Source: Cristatella mucedo
Taxonomy: Eukaryota > Bryozoa > Phylactolaemata > Cristatellidae
DNA length: 56,500 nt
Assembly (NCBI GenBank): GCA_009760855.2
Contig: WPIO01000006.1
Span: 12,388,501 to 12,445,000, forward strand
Direction of reading: 5' to 3'
The notes below the pieces were generated by a model, which did not search any database, was not told the DNA's origin, and worked only from the letters and a program-made list of their open reading frames with translations. The position numbers and the translations under genes were made by a program. This document shows positions 35,116 through 45,339 of this stretch, piece after piece; the first letter of the stretch is position 1, and every line of letters starts with the position of its first letter.

Positions 35116-36970
35116 CGGGGCACCTCGATGGTCTGTGCCCAGTCCTGTTCTTTTCACGGTTTATACTCTCCCTCTTGCCGATTTGATTGCCAAGCACAAC
35201 CTAGGTTTTCACTTCTATGCAGATGACACTCAGTTGTCCCTTTGCTGTGATCCCTCCCAGCTCTCCAGCACGTCGAATTCTCTCAACTCTCTTGCTGCAT
35301 GTATTGATGCTATCCCCACCTGACTGCCAACAAACTTTCTTAAATTGAATGATGATGCAATCAACTTACTAGATATGGACAAAACAAGGGTGATTCAGAA
35401 ATCGGAAAACCTAGCACTCGAAGTCGGCTCTTCCAGCATATGTCCTGTTGAATCAGTACGAAATCTAGGTGTCCTGTTCCAAAGAGACCTTTCATTAGAC
35501 GACCTCATCAGCTCCAAAGTCGTCTGCCTATTTTCAGCTACGCAAATTTGCTAAAATTTGGGCTTGCTTAGACGGGGATACCATATCTAAATTAATCCAT
35601 GCATTTGTGACATCCTCTCTCGACTTCGGTAACATCACACCACTTCTCGCCGACCTGCACTAGGTCTCAGTCAAGCAGCACAAGGTTCAAGGCACAGTTC
35701 AAGGTTCTGTCACTCACTTTTAGATCCCATCATTCTTTGGCTCCAGCCTAACTATGAGATCTACTTCCCACCAAGCTAAGCATCGTACCACCTACTTTTC
35801 TGAATCTAATCATTTAGCTACACCTCGTACAAATCTCAAATCCTTTGGAGACCACGCCTTTATTTCGGGTGGTCCCAAATCCTGGAACTCACTTCCGACT
35901 GGTGGCACTACATCCCCTGACTTGATCACATTTAAAATGAAGCTAAAAACGCACCTATTTATCACAGCATTTAGTGGGTCCATGGGATTCTTCCTAGTCA
36001 TTTGTGTGCTTATTCGTGCTGACGCTGTGCATGCTACCACTAACCGTATTTGCATGCTGACCCTGTGCATGTCACCTCTAACCATGCTATGTTTGTTGAC
36101 ATTGAGCATGCTGCCACTAATCATTCGATCGTGCTTACCTTGCAGCATATGTAGAGTGCCTAGAAAGAGATAAAGTTGTCTGTGGGTGCAGTACAAATGT
36201 ATTCTTCTTCTTATTATTATTGGCGATATTATTTTAAGTAGTTGTACGCGCCAGTCTTTACCCAAGTCAATGCTGGATGACGTCAGGCCGCAGCGATACG
36301 TCCTTATTCTAACACGACGATCCTCCAGGTGTGAGGGCATTTTACGCTCTCTAAGAGATGGCCACAGCCGACCTCAGCGAGAGCCGTGGACTGGCGAGTA
36401 CAGAGAAATCTCTGTACAGAGAAATCTCGACTACTATCGAGCGGAATAGCTTCGAGCAAGGACGTAAGGTAGCAAAATGGTGTCCCTCGTATGCAGCGTA
36501 CGAGACGGCTGCTGCTGCTGTCCTGGCCAGTCCTTGCCACAACGTCCACACACTGTCGCAGGAAGCTGGACGCAGATTTTAGACAAAGCCGAGCGTCGTC
36601 GGTGCACCTAGTTCGAAGTCAGCAAGTCAACCACGTTTAGCGAGGTGCGAGATGTTTTGACGATCGTCTTTGAAGAAGGTGCGACACTATTTTCTCTCAT
36701 TTGGGTCTTACGAGTAAGGGCAAACATTCGGCAGCTGGTTGCGTATAAATAAACGAAGCACGGTGTAGTCATGCTTTCGACGCTTACTTCGATATCAGGC
36801 ACAGTAGCGGCCAATTGGCTTTTAACTACTTCAGCATTCGATAAGCGGGCATGCATAGCCTAAAGCGTGACACACGACGCACCTTGTCACCACAGGCTCC
36901 ATAATGAAGCAGCTATTTTGTCTTGGTTTGCCGTGCTTCCACTATACGCCAGTTCAATCTCTAAATAGCC

Positions 36971-37387
36971 GCATTAGTTTACCGCTACGACCGCTTGCCC
37001 ACCAAGCGTGATTACTCTTTTTTTAAATTTCTTGCACCAATTCTGTGCCTGGCAGTCATTCCGATCGCTTTTTATCCTGGGCGGGCTTACATCTACCCGC
37101 ACAAGCTGGGTCAGGCAGGGGCCCGGTTATTTCTTCGGCATATTGCTACGCTGATGGTACAAAACTCGATAGCAAAATCTCCAAATACTCTCAGGTGACC
37201 TGTGGCGACGACAATAGTTGACACGCGAGACCCAAGCCTCGCCGACAGGAACATCCGAGAGCGGCCAGTACTTGCGACCATGGCTGAGCATTCGCTGGTA
37301 AGAGCCTGTACACTAGACCTCGCCAAAGTTGTGGCCTCTAAAGTCATAAGAGTGTCAGCTAGAAAAATAGAGCTTCTAAGTCTGTAG
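36971..37387 (+). pseudogene. possible eroded coding frame, unknown
   Basis: One frame runs from about 36971 to the stop at 37385-37387 with a single TGA at 37196-37198. The first half is hydrophobic (FFKFLAPILCLAVIPIAF, which could be a membrane segment) and the second half is charged. I recognise no family. The opposite strand also has a 119-codon frame (37111-37470). It could be a decayed gene, an old viral or mobile-element relic, or chance. Confidence 0.15.
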
Positions 37388-37934
37388 CTCTTGGGTGGTT
37401 CATATCTGTGTACGGTACGCTGTGCGGTTCGCTTATAGACACAGCTGGTGGACAGCTTGCTAAGAACCACAGCAGGTCGAGATTTTACTCCGAAAAATTT
37501 CTTAGCACCTACGCTCCGTGGAAAGATTTTGGGTTAGAAATTCCAGAATTTAGGCTTAGCAATCCTGGGTAGAAAGTAATAGTACTTAGTACTCGCGGTA
37601 ACTGCCTCAAAATATGATGCACTTTATGCACTTCGTATGTCTATCCTTGCATCGACAACAAGAGGTTCCAGCTAGTGATTATCACTTGAGTATGCCAGAA
37701 TTGAAAAAATGCTATCGCTTTTATAATTTCAAACTTTACTTACAGCTAGCACGTGTGCACTTCGAAAACTGTTACGTATTTGTTCATATTCAAGCCAAGA
37801 GTTGAACTTCAGCCGATCAGATAGAGATGCAAGAGTAAATTTCTCATATGTCCAGCATGAGGCAAACTCCTGCCTATGTCAAAAGTAGCACTACTAATTA
37901 CAATACAATATATGTATATGCCGGTAAATTTATT

Positions 37935-38005
37935 TTATTTTTATTAGTAGTGCTACTAGCCACGAGAACTAAATCTCTTTCTAGACAATTTATATTGGCT
38001 GAAAA
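37935..38005 (-). mobile_element. L2-A LINE 3' tail remnant
   Basis: TTATTTTTATTAG, then CACGAGAACTAAATCTCTTT and CTAGACAATTTATATTGGCT match a decayed reverse-complement L2-A tail. Confidence 0.6.
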
Positions 38006-38044
38006 AGAGGCTTATCCATTGATTATCAACTGAAGCGCACAGTT

Positions 38045-38245
38045 TGTAATATGTAGTGTATCTCCGTCTGCAACTCCACCGAGCCACAAAGACTATGTGG
38101 GTGTTACGCAGGAGAGTTTGGTATAGCGAACTCCCAGCCTAAGTGGCTTTCCGTACGACGCATTCCCGGTAGCCAACAGACTTCATCTCACGCAATAACA
38201 AGGAGAAAGTGGGAAGCATAGCTGAGTCAGGAGAGCAGTTCCAGA
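38045..38245 (-). mobile_element. L2-B LINE 3' end
   Basis: TGTATCTCCGTCTGCAACTC, TGGGTGTTACGCAGGAGAGT, CAGCCTAAGTGGCTTTCCGT and AAAGTGGGAAGCATAGCTGA match the 24.4-kb copy in order. It is 5'-truncated at about 38245. Confidence 0.85.
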
Positions 38246-39428
38246 GCGCACAGACAAAAGCAAAGGAGAAAATTCACTCGGACGGAGCTTCGGAGGCTTC
38301 GGCGTGGAGCAGGCAGTTTTTAGCGCCTCTTCAAATGTCCTCAATCGATCCTAAACCTTTGTTTAAGAGCGAAACCAAACTATCGATGTCAGAAGAGCGA
38401 GCGTGGCGGAGGCCTGCCTGCGTGGCGGAGGCCTGCCTGCGAGGTGAAGGCCTGGCGAGAAAGTTATTTAGATAGGTTGGCTGGAGCAGAAGAGCCTAGG
38501 AGCCCTTACGGGCGACTGGCGGTCCCTTATTATCGACACGCTCCTTCGTCGACATTCGTCCTTGTGAATTCTATAAGTTTAACAGTCCAGCAGCACTAGA
38601 GTGCCCGGTGCTGCGCGGCGGCGCGCAGTAACCTGCTGCCTCGTAAGCTCGCGCGTGCTAGAGAGTTTATGCACAAGAGTCGGCGGAAAAAACTTTTATC
38701 TGGCAGATTTTTTCACTGCCTGAAATGCACGGAGCTGAAATGCATGTAGATTTTGCATCTACTGCAGCGCGAACTGCAGTGCGCGAGCCCTTTTGATCGG
38801 CGTGATCGGATCCTTCTGATCGTGCGACGCAGAGGACAGAGGATGCTGCTGCACAGCTCGCACGGTGACCACAGAGAAAGCTGGTTGTAGCCACCAGTGG
38901 CTATTTATTGTCGTGCACAATGATAGAAGTTGGCGAGGCGAGGCCAGGTTGATAGAAGTTGGCGAGGGCGTAGTTGCCGTGTTTTTCCTGCTCTCGTCTC
39001 GCTGTGCTGTAAGAGAATACGAAAGGAAACGGTTAACGTAAGATGAAGGCATTATGCAAATGCACTCATATTGCCAGAGCCGTCGCTTGACTTTTAGAGG
39101 CCCCCTGCCACTTTTCGCTTTTGTGCTGCCTGCAATCGAAGCCAATAGCTTATTTTGAGGTCGCAGTTATTGTTTGCTAAAAGTAAAAATAAATAATATA
39201 AAAGTTGAATATTTCAGATTAGTTAATGGTTCGTCCAAAGTGGAACACGGCGTACTTTGCGGCTCACGAAAGGTTCGATCGATTTATTGTAATCGAGTTA
39301 AGCACTTATGTAGTTCATGTTCGATGGATATCGTTGATACTAATCCACAAAGCCACTGAGACGCCATAGTTAAGCGTAAATAGAATTCGACGAGCTTAAA
39401 TTTAAAGAAACTGCCTTCGCCGCTTGCA
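38246..39428. other. unique sequence with a small tandem repeat
   Basis: No gene recognised. A 19-bp unit (GCGTGGCGGAGGCCTGCCT) is repeated twice, with a third partial copy, at 38401-38455. GATAGAAGTTGGCGAGG occurs twice at 38922-38967. Confidence 0.4.
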
Positions 39429-39429
39429 A

Positions 39430-40056
39430 TGCTCACTGGCATTGAAAGCATGCTTCCTACAGCCACCATTCCATTCAGGAAATCTTTGCGAGGCCGGATT
39501 TCAGAATACAATTTACCGCATCACGGGCACTGCTGCACTCGGGTGACAATTTATCCAAAAGTCCTTCTTGAGAGCCTCCCATCTTGCCTGGGCATCGCTG
39601 CCAATGCACTGTAGCGGTTCAGGTCTTATTGGGAGACTCCCGAGCATTAAAGTGAATGGACAAAGGTCATCCGAGGAATCACTGAAGTACACTGGCTACC
39701 TCGTGGGTCTATGGTCGGTCCGCTTCTTTTCGCAGCTTATACTCCCTCTTGCCGATAAGTTTGTCAAGCAAAATCTAGGCTTTCACTTCTATACAGATGA
39801 CACTCAGTTGTACCTTTGATTTGATCCCTCCCAGCCCTCCAGAATTATTATCGTTCAAATTCGGCTCTACCACCATATCTCCTGTTGCATCTGCACGTAA
39901 TATACGTGTCCTCTTCCAAAGTGACCTTTCACTAGATCACCACATCAGCTCCAGAGTCAAGTCCAGAGTCAAGTCACCATTCAATTGCATTACCCTTTCC
40001 AGCAAATGTAAAGCGCCTAGAGAGAGATTGAGTTCTCTGAGGGCGCTTTATCATGT

Positions 40057-40093
<37 letters not shown>

Positions 40094-40612
40094 GTCTGTC
40101 TTTTTTCAGCTGCATAATATTACTACAATTTGGCCTTTTTAAAAAAGACATACTGCATCAAAATTAGTATAAGCATTTGTGACATCCCGTGTCGACTTCT
40201 GTAACTCACTGCTTGCTGGTCTACCGGCGTATGCAATCAGACGCTTATAGTTGGTGCAAAACTCTGCAGCTAGGCGTGTCTGTTGTAAGCGTCGTCATTG
40301 CTACATCACACCACTTCTCGCCGACCTGCACTGGTTCACAATCAAGCAGAATATCGACTTCAAGGTTCTGTCAGTTACTTTTGAGTCCCTTCATTCTCGG
40401 GCTCCAGCCTACCTGTCAGAACTCCTTCTCCGCCAGGCCAAGCACTGCTATACCTGCTATTCTGACTCAAATCGTTTAACTATACCACGTACAAAACTCA
40501 AAACCTTTGGAGACCATGCCTTTAGTTCATATCTCCCAAAGCCTGGGCCTCTATCCCAATTTACGTCACGACATCCAATGACATGATATTTAAGAAGAAG
40601 CTTAAAACGCTC
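39430..40612 (+). mobile_element. L2-A LINE split by a second L2-A tail
   Basis: Plus-strand L2-A. The part before motif C is damaged (39440-39720). FHFYTDDTQLYL (motif C, 39780-39818) has Thr in place of Ala, so the catalytic box reads YTDD. After an insertion at 39969-40093 the same reading region resumes (SVFFQLHNI-type coding, 40095 on) and runs through the [15 protein letters not shown] and AYLSELL blocks to about 40610. There is no 3' UTR, so the end is lost. Many frameshifts. Confidence 0.8.
39969..40093 (+). mobile_element. L2-A 3' tail-only insertion
   Basis: About 125 bp: CCATTCAATTGCATTACCC, the hairpin-type tail and an (ATT)10 run, inserted within another L2-A copy. AAGTC occurs on both sides. 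Left of it, a 12-bp unit (CAGAGTCAAGTC) is tandemly duplicated. Confidence 0.8.
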
Positions 40613-40741
40613 ATGTTGACAGATAGTTCAGCCCACAATAAAGGCTTGACAGACTTATGGTGGAGTTATGGAAGCTGGCTAGAGACTACATACCAAGGCT
40701 TCGAACTTTTTTCTGAGGCCAGCCATTTGTTAAACTTGTCT

Positions 40742-40835
40742 TTAATAATAATAATACATTTGATAAAGTGCCCTCGGAGAACTCAATCTCTTTCTAGGCG
40801 CTTTACAATTGATGCAGGGGAAGCGCGATCGTGTG
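40742..40835 (-). mobile_element. L2-A LINE 3' tail only
   Basis: AATAATAATAATACATTTG, then the reverse complement of the tail (CAATCTCTTTCTAGGCGCTT) and GAAGCGCGATCG, which matches the 3' UTR. Confidence 0.85.
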
Positions 40836-40869
40836 GCTAGTCTTTGCCTCGAATGCTACGGATGCTAAA

Positions 40870-42131
40870 ATCTCTCTTATTTAACCTCGATTTGGAATGC
40901 CACATGATCATCTGAGGTACCTCTGAAATATGGGGTACCTCAGGGCTCCGTGCTAGGTCCGGTTCTTTTCATGGTTTGTACTCTCCCTCTTGCTGATGTG
41001 ATTACCAAGCACAATCTAGGCTTTCACTTCTATGCGGATGACACTCAGTTGTACCTTTGCTTTGATCCCTCCCAGCCTTCGAGCACCTCAAATTCTCTCA
41101 ACTCACTTGCTGCATGCATTGATGATATCCGCACATGGATGGCAGCAAATTTTCTAAAACTAAACGATGATAAAACTAACTTACTAGTTATGAGCAAACC
41201 CAGTGTGATTCAGAGATTGGAAAGGCTGATGCTCAAAATTGGCTCTGCCAGCATATCTCCTGTCGAATCAGCTCGAAATCTAGGTGTCATATTCCAAAGC
41301 GACCTCTCGTTAGACGACCATATCAGCTCCACAGTCAAATCTGCCTATTTTCAGCTTCATAACATTGCTAAAATTCGGGCTTGTTTAGATAAGGATGCCA
41401 CGTCCAATCCATGCATTCGTGACATCCCGTCTCGACTTCTGCAACTCACTGCTTGCTGGCCTGCCGGCATGTGCAATCAGGCGATTACAGCTGGTGCAAA
41501 ACTCTGCAGCTAGGCTTGTCTGTCGTGAGCGTCGCAGTTGCCACATCATACCACTTCTCGCCGACCTGCACTGGCTACCAGTCAAGCAACGGATTGACTT
41601 CAAGGTTTTGTCGCTCACTTTTAGGTCACTTTATTCTTTGGCTCCAACCTATCTCTCAGATCTACTCCCCCATCAGGCCAAGCATCGTACCACCCGCTTT
41701 TCGGAATCCAACAGTCAACAAATACCTCGTACAAACCTTAAATCCTTCGGAGACCGTGCATTTAGTTCATATGCTCCCAAAGCCTGGAACTCCCTCCCGA
41801 CTTGCGTCAGAACATCCCCTGACCTGACCACATTTAAAAGGAACTTAAAAAACACACCTATTTAGGACAGCATTTAGTGGGTCCCTGTGATTCGTCCTTC
41901 ACGTGCTTATGCGTGCTGACACTGTGCATGCTGCCACTAACCACATTTGCATGCTGACCCTGTGCATGTTACCCCTATCCATGTTATTCATTTTGTTTGT
42001 TTATCAAGCATGATATTACTCACCATTCAATTGCATTTCCCTTTGCAGCAAATATAAAGCGCCTAGAAAGAGATTGAGTTTTCTGAGGGCGCTTTGTCAA
42101 GTGCATTATTATTATTATTATTATTATTATG
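40870..42131 (+). mobile_element. L2-A LINE, best copy from motif B to 3' end
   Basis: Plus-strand L2-A from just before the GVPQGSVLGP block (about 40930) to a full 3' UTR, the hairpin tail at 42054-42100 and an ATT run at 42105-42130. It serves as the family reference for the 3' half. It is 5'-truncated at about 40870. Confidence 0.9.
40930..41865 (+). pseudogene. L2-A reverse transcriptase, C-terminal two thirds
   Basis: From GVPQGSVLGPVLF (motif B) the frame goes on through HNLGFHFYADDTQLYL (motif C; YADD intact, near 41017-41060) and WMAANFLKLNDDKTNLLV (motif D region). At about 41400 the frame shifts by one base. The 156-codon frame 41395-41865 then carries [36 protein letters not shown] and [11 protein letters not shown]-type blocks to the natural stop. 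In the family this protein copies the element RNA at a nicked target. This copy lacks endonuclease and motif A and has the frameshift, so it is dead. Confidence 0.85.
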
Positions 42132-42134
42132 CTT

Positions 42135-42258
42135 GATGAAATTTCGAATGCTACCACTATTCATTTGGCTATGCTTTTTTCAGCATCTGTAAAGTGCCTA
42201 GAAAGAGATCCAGGTCTATGAGGGCACTATACAAATGTTTTATTATTATTATTATGAA
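42135..42258 (+). mobile_element. L2-A LINE 3' end, second in tandem
   Basis: A second 3' end, GCTACCACTATTCATTTGGC, CTGTAAAGTGCCTAGAAAGA and an ATT run, follows directly after the first. It looks like one LINE end inserted into the ATT run of another. Confidence 0.8.
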
Positions 42259-42517
42259 GTAAACATGAAAATGACCGAAGCTTCTCAGCCTTCGTCTTCT
42301 CTGTATCCACTGAGAAAACATAGCCTTCGGCATGTGCTGTTAGTGCAGTGGACACAACTGCACAACGTTCCGGAAGCTTCTGATTTTTCCAGTGTTTCAG
42401 CGATGGAATGTTATAACAGAATGCGAATTACGTCACTGCGAAAGTTCGACACGGCAAACCGTTCACCGAGTGAGACAGGTGCGATGTCGGTTATGTGAAA
42501 GAAGAACAGCACTATGA

Positions 42518-43281
42518 ATGTGTGCATGGCGTCGACGAGAGGGTCGTCTACATTTTCATATCCAAATGGGCTCAGCACACTTCGGCACCTTTCAGCTGGC
42601 ATCTTGGCTGCTGTGCATGTCTGGCTTTTTGCACAAGTTTGTTGCAACATCGACTGCTGATGAGAAGAAAGTGTCGTTTTTTCTTTTGCTTTTTTGCTTT
42701 TTTCTTTTGCTCTTTTCTTTTGCTTTTTTACCGGCATATCGTGCTGACCTAATTGATATCGACAAGCAGATCATGCCATATTATCAAACGCAGCGACGAG
42801 CGGAAAGAAGCGATTTCAACTGCGTTCACGCGTTCTCCTCCCCGGAGTTTTCTCCTCCTCGGAGTTTTCTCCTCCTCGGAGTTTTCTTTTCTTCCGAGTT
42901 TTCTCCTCTTCGGAGTATTCCCTTTAGAATTTTGCTGTTAGAAGCATTGCGAATGCTTCCAACGGCGCTGTGTGAATTTTTGGAGTCGAAACCTGTTACG
43001 CTTGAAAGTTTGCTTTCCCAGTGAGTATCTGATGGATATTTTACGGCTATGGAGCAGAACTTGTTGAAAAACGTTCCATCTAGAAAGTGATGTCGCAAAA
43101 AAGTACACTCCTTGCGAGTAAGCAGAGAAGAATACCGCTACCGAAGTGCGACGCATCGCAGGCTCTTCAAGTTTGAAACTGTTATTAGTGCAAGGCAAGT
43201 AGAATGCTCGCGGGCTCATCTTCAGAAGTCGTGCTTGAATACCAGAATATTGGCCTTTACTGTTGCTGCCAATAAAATATA
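42518..43281 (+). pseudogene. possible eroded coding frame, unknown
   Basis: A plus-strand frame is open from 42518 to 43281 except for TGA at 43022-43024 and TGA at about 43079-43087. It passes through a hydrophobic Phe/Leu run (the T-rich tract) and a minisatellite, and ends near an AATAAA (43272-43277). I recognise no family. Antisense frames (42411-42737 and 42826-43219) are also open, one of them Lys-rich. Length alone is near what chance gives here. Confidence 0.15.
42834..42922 (+). repeat. 17-bp minisatellite
   Basis: About five copies of CGGAGTTTTCTCCTCCT with decay to the right. The unit includes CTCCTCGGAG, which is itself nearly palindromic. Confidence 0.85.
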
Positions 43282-43293
43282 ATGGAAAATAAA

Positions 43294-43455
43294 AAAAGAA
43301 ATACTAGCTGATTTAACAGAGAAGAGCCGTAACAGCTGTCGCCACCGCAATCGCAATTGGTAACGCTGGATCGCCCACTGCCTGATGCCAATCCGCAACC
43401 CATCCGCCATGACAAGCGAGCTCTTTACCTCCAGCCCGCTATCGTGGCCCCGACA
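43294..43455 (-). mobile_element. SINE-A copy, diverged
   Basis: AAATACTAGCTGATTTAACA, a shortened AGAGAAGAGCCGTAACAGCT block, CGCCCACTGCCTGATGCCAA and GCGAGCTCTTTACCTCCAGC fit a decayed minus-strand SINE-A. It lacks most of the CGCTATACAAAA segment. Confidence 0.65.
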
Positions 43456-44164
43456 ACAAGCGCCACGATAAGCGTGCAGGCATCTGAAATCCGTCAGATT
43501 CAGCTCCGACTGAGCGAGCTCTTCTGAGAGTGACTCAAACTTCCGGCTCCACTGGTGTCAGTCACTTTCACACACTCCACAAAGTGCTCTGTAATCACCG
43601 CCCTGTCCTTTTGAAGTTCTACGAAACGAAGGATCGCGGTCGCATTAGCTCGCAGCGACTGACATCTGGCGTGAAGTCCAGTGCAATACTTTAGTATTTG
43701 GCTTAGCATTTAGCATTACTCGCACGCTTTGTAATCTCTTCCGAAAACTCGATAGGAAATGAGACTTTACGGCCCCTCATAACGTGCCAATTTTTCCGCA
43801 TTCTGAATGCGCCGTAAGTATTTGGAAATTATGGGATCGAACTTGGCAAATTATTTAGCTTCGCCAAGACAATTTTCTTTTGCATGAACATAGAGCATGT
43901 CACAATCACCACGAACGGCCATAATCTTATTTGCTATAAACACTGCGATTGCTACATATGTGTTCTAACACGGTGCGGTAATGAGCCCTGTCTTTTCCCA
44001 ATACAGCTAGTTTCCGTTTGTCAGGAGTTAAGCCGGTTTTAAGACGTAACTCTAGCTCTTTCCGGTCTATCTTCTAGTGCCCGTGATCCCTTGACTTTCT
44101 CATGCTCCTTAAAGACCTTACTCAACCAAGTACGGTCAAGTGCTGCAGCCTTAAATATTCGAGG

Positions 44165-44193
44165 GCCCCTGCAGCCACACTGGCTGCAGGGGC
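44165..44193. other. perfect 13-bp-stem hairpin
   Basis: GCCCCTGCAGCCA and its exact complement TGGCTGCAGGGGC are separated by CAC. No neighbouring element explains it. Confidence 0.8.
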
Positions 44194-44705
44194 TCACGCA
44201 ACGGCTCTGAGTGTTGCGATTGTCAGCCCGATGAGCCCCGAACCCGCCGAGTTGCGTCTCCCGCGATGACTTTCACACGATTCCAGTCAGATCTTTCTTA
44301 GTTATCTCGAGAGCAAAGCAGATACTACTTCCAGCTAGATAGATGGGCTGGATTTTTGAAGTGATTCAGTCAGTGAACACACACAGTCCCGGCTTAGAGA
44401 CTTTTAGTCAGATCGACCGTGCCACGATTTGTCGAGACTACCAGGACGTGTCAATTATTAATTAGCATTCGGCTGCGGAGAGCTCGAGTAGGCGACGCGA
44501 GAATCGCGAGCCGCAGGACTTGGGTTCATTGCTGCGCGTCTTGGAGAAAGACTTGAGATTCAGCGGCGCAAAATGTGGTCGCTGACGAAGGAAAGTGAGA
44601 AACGACGGAGCTAAAAAGGAATTGTGCATTCAGACTACGGAAATGTAACCCGAAGAGCACTCGACCGAGTGTCGAAAGACTGGGCTCACAAGGAACAAGG
44701 CCAGG

Positions 44706-44812
44706 CTTCGGCGCAAAATAATTATATTAATAATAATGATAGCGCTAATGAAATAATAGCAACAAGTCTTTCGCATAGCGCCCGAAGAGGACCAAGTCTC
44801 TTTCCAGTTCTT
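44706..44812 (-). mobile_element. L2-A-like 3' tail, diverged
   Basis: ATAATTATATTAATAATAAT, then GCGCCCGAAGAGGACCAAGT and CTCTTTCCAGTTCTTTTCC, a diverged reverse-complement tail. It faces the plus-strand tail that follows. Confidence 0.55.
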
Positions 44813-44849
44813 TTCCAACTCGCTGTTAGAGAAGCAATAAAAAAAAGAG

Positions 44850-44958
44850 TCAAGAAAAAATCATGCAATCGTGCTTCTTTTGCAGCAAATGTAAAGTGCG
44901 TAAAAAGAGATTGTGTTCTATGAGGGCGCTATATAAAATGGATTATTATTATAAAGGA
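44850..44958 (+). mobile_element. L2-A LINE 3' end
   Basis: CAATCGTGCTTCTTTTGCAG, CAAATGTAAAGTGCGTAAAA, AGGGCGCTATATAAAATGG and a short ATT run. The tail keeps GCGCTATATAAA, closer to the common L2 form than other copies. Confidence 0.75.
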
Positions 44959-45149
44959 AAAACCACCTCGTGTTTAGAAAAGAATGTATCAGCGTACAAG
45001 TTCAACGCCTGTGATGGGCGTTCAAAATACGCAAGAATACACTCAGGGCCACTGGTTAGAACTGGTAGAACCCCTGGTTAGTAACGTGCACTGAATCATG
45101 CACTTGTATGTTCGCAAAGAACACAGGATAAAGACTAGTTCAGCAGGAC

Positions 45150-45335
45150 GCAGGAAAAGCTGAGCGGAATAGATACGTCGTTAGCTAAGATTTAAGTGAT
45201 TCAAATTTGATGCAGGTGGTGAGGTGAGCCGGAAGTGAGTTCCACTTTGGGTACACACAGTAGCACGAACTGAAGGCCCTATCATGGCAAGATTTTAATA
45301 CAATTCGAGGAACCGCGAGACGGCAAAACTCTTAC
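45150..45335 (-). mobile_element. L2-A LINE coding remnant
   Basis: Minus-strand remnant of the AWNSLP-type region: AGCCGGAAGTGAGTTCCA, CTTTGGGTACACA and ACGAACTGAAGGCC follow the L2-A order. Heavily decayed. Confidence 0.5.
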
Positions 45336-45339
45336 ATCT

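Larger units (their letters stand above)
34600..36228 (+). mobile_element. L2-A LINE, long copy split by SINE-A
   Basis: A 1.4-kb L2-A copy (plus a 0.17-kb SINE) that keeps the reverse transcriptase. Before the SINE: VVADQLNSY-type coding near 34620 and LDLSAAFDAI (motif A) near 34780. After it: a broken GVPQGSVLGP block (35110-35150), FHFYADDTQLS (motif C, 35206-35235), FLKLNDD and the C-terminal region to about 36000. The 3' UTR and tail end near 36225 with TTATTATTAT replacing a full ATT run. Several stops and frameshifts interrupt it, so it is inactive. Confidence 0.85.
36229..38040. other. unique CpG-rich sequence; possible eroded coding
   Basis: No gene recognised with confidence. The plus-strand frame 36995-37387 is open except for one TGA at 37196-37198 (see the separate entry). 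A 16-bp tandem duplication (GTACAGAGAAATCTCT) lies near 36399-36430. A minus-strand L2-A tail remnant lies at about 37935-38005. Confidence 0.35.
42259..44705. other. unique CpG-rich sequence with one SINE
   Basis: Apart from the entries below, no gene is recognised. A CTTTTTTGC/TTTTGCT-rich T tract lies at 42677-42731. Confidence 0.35.
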
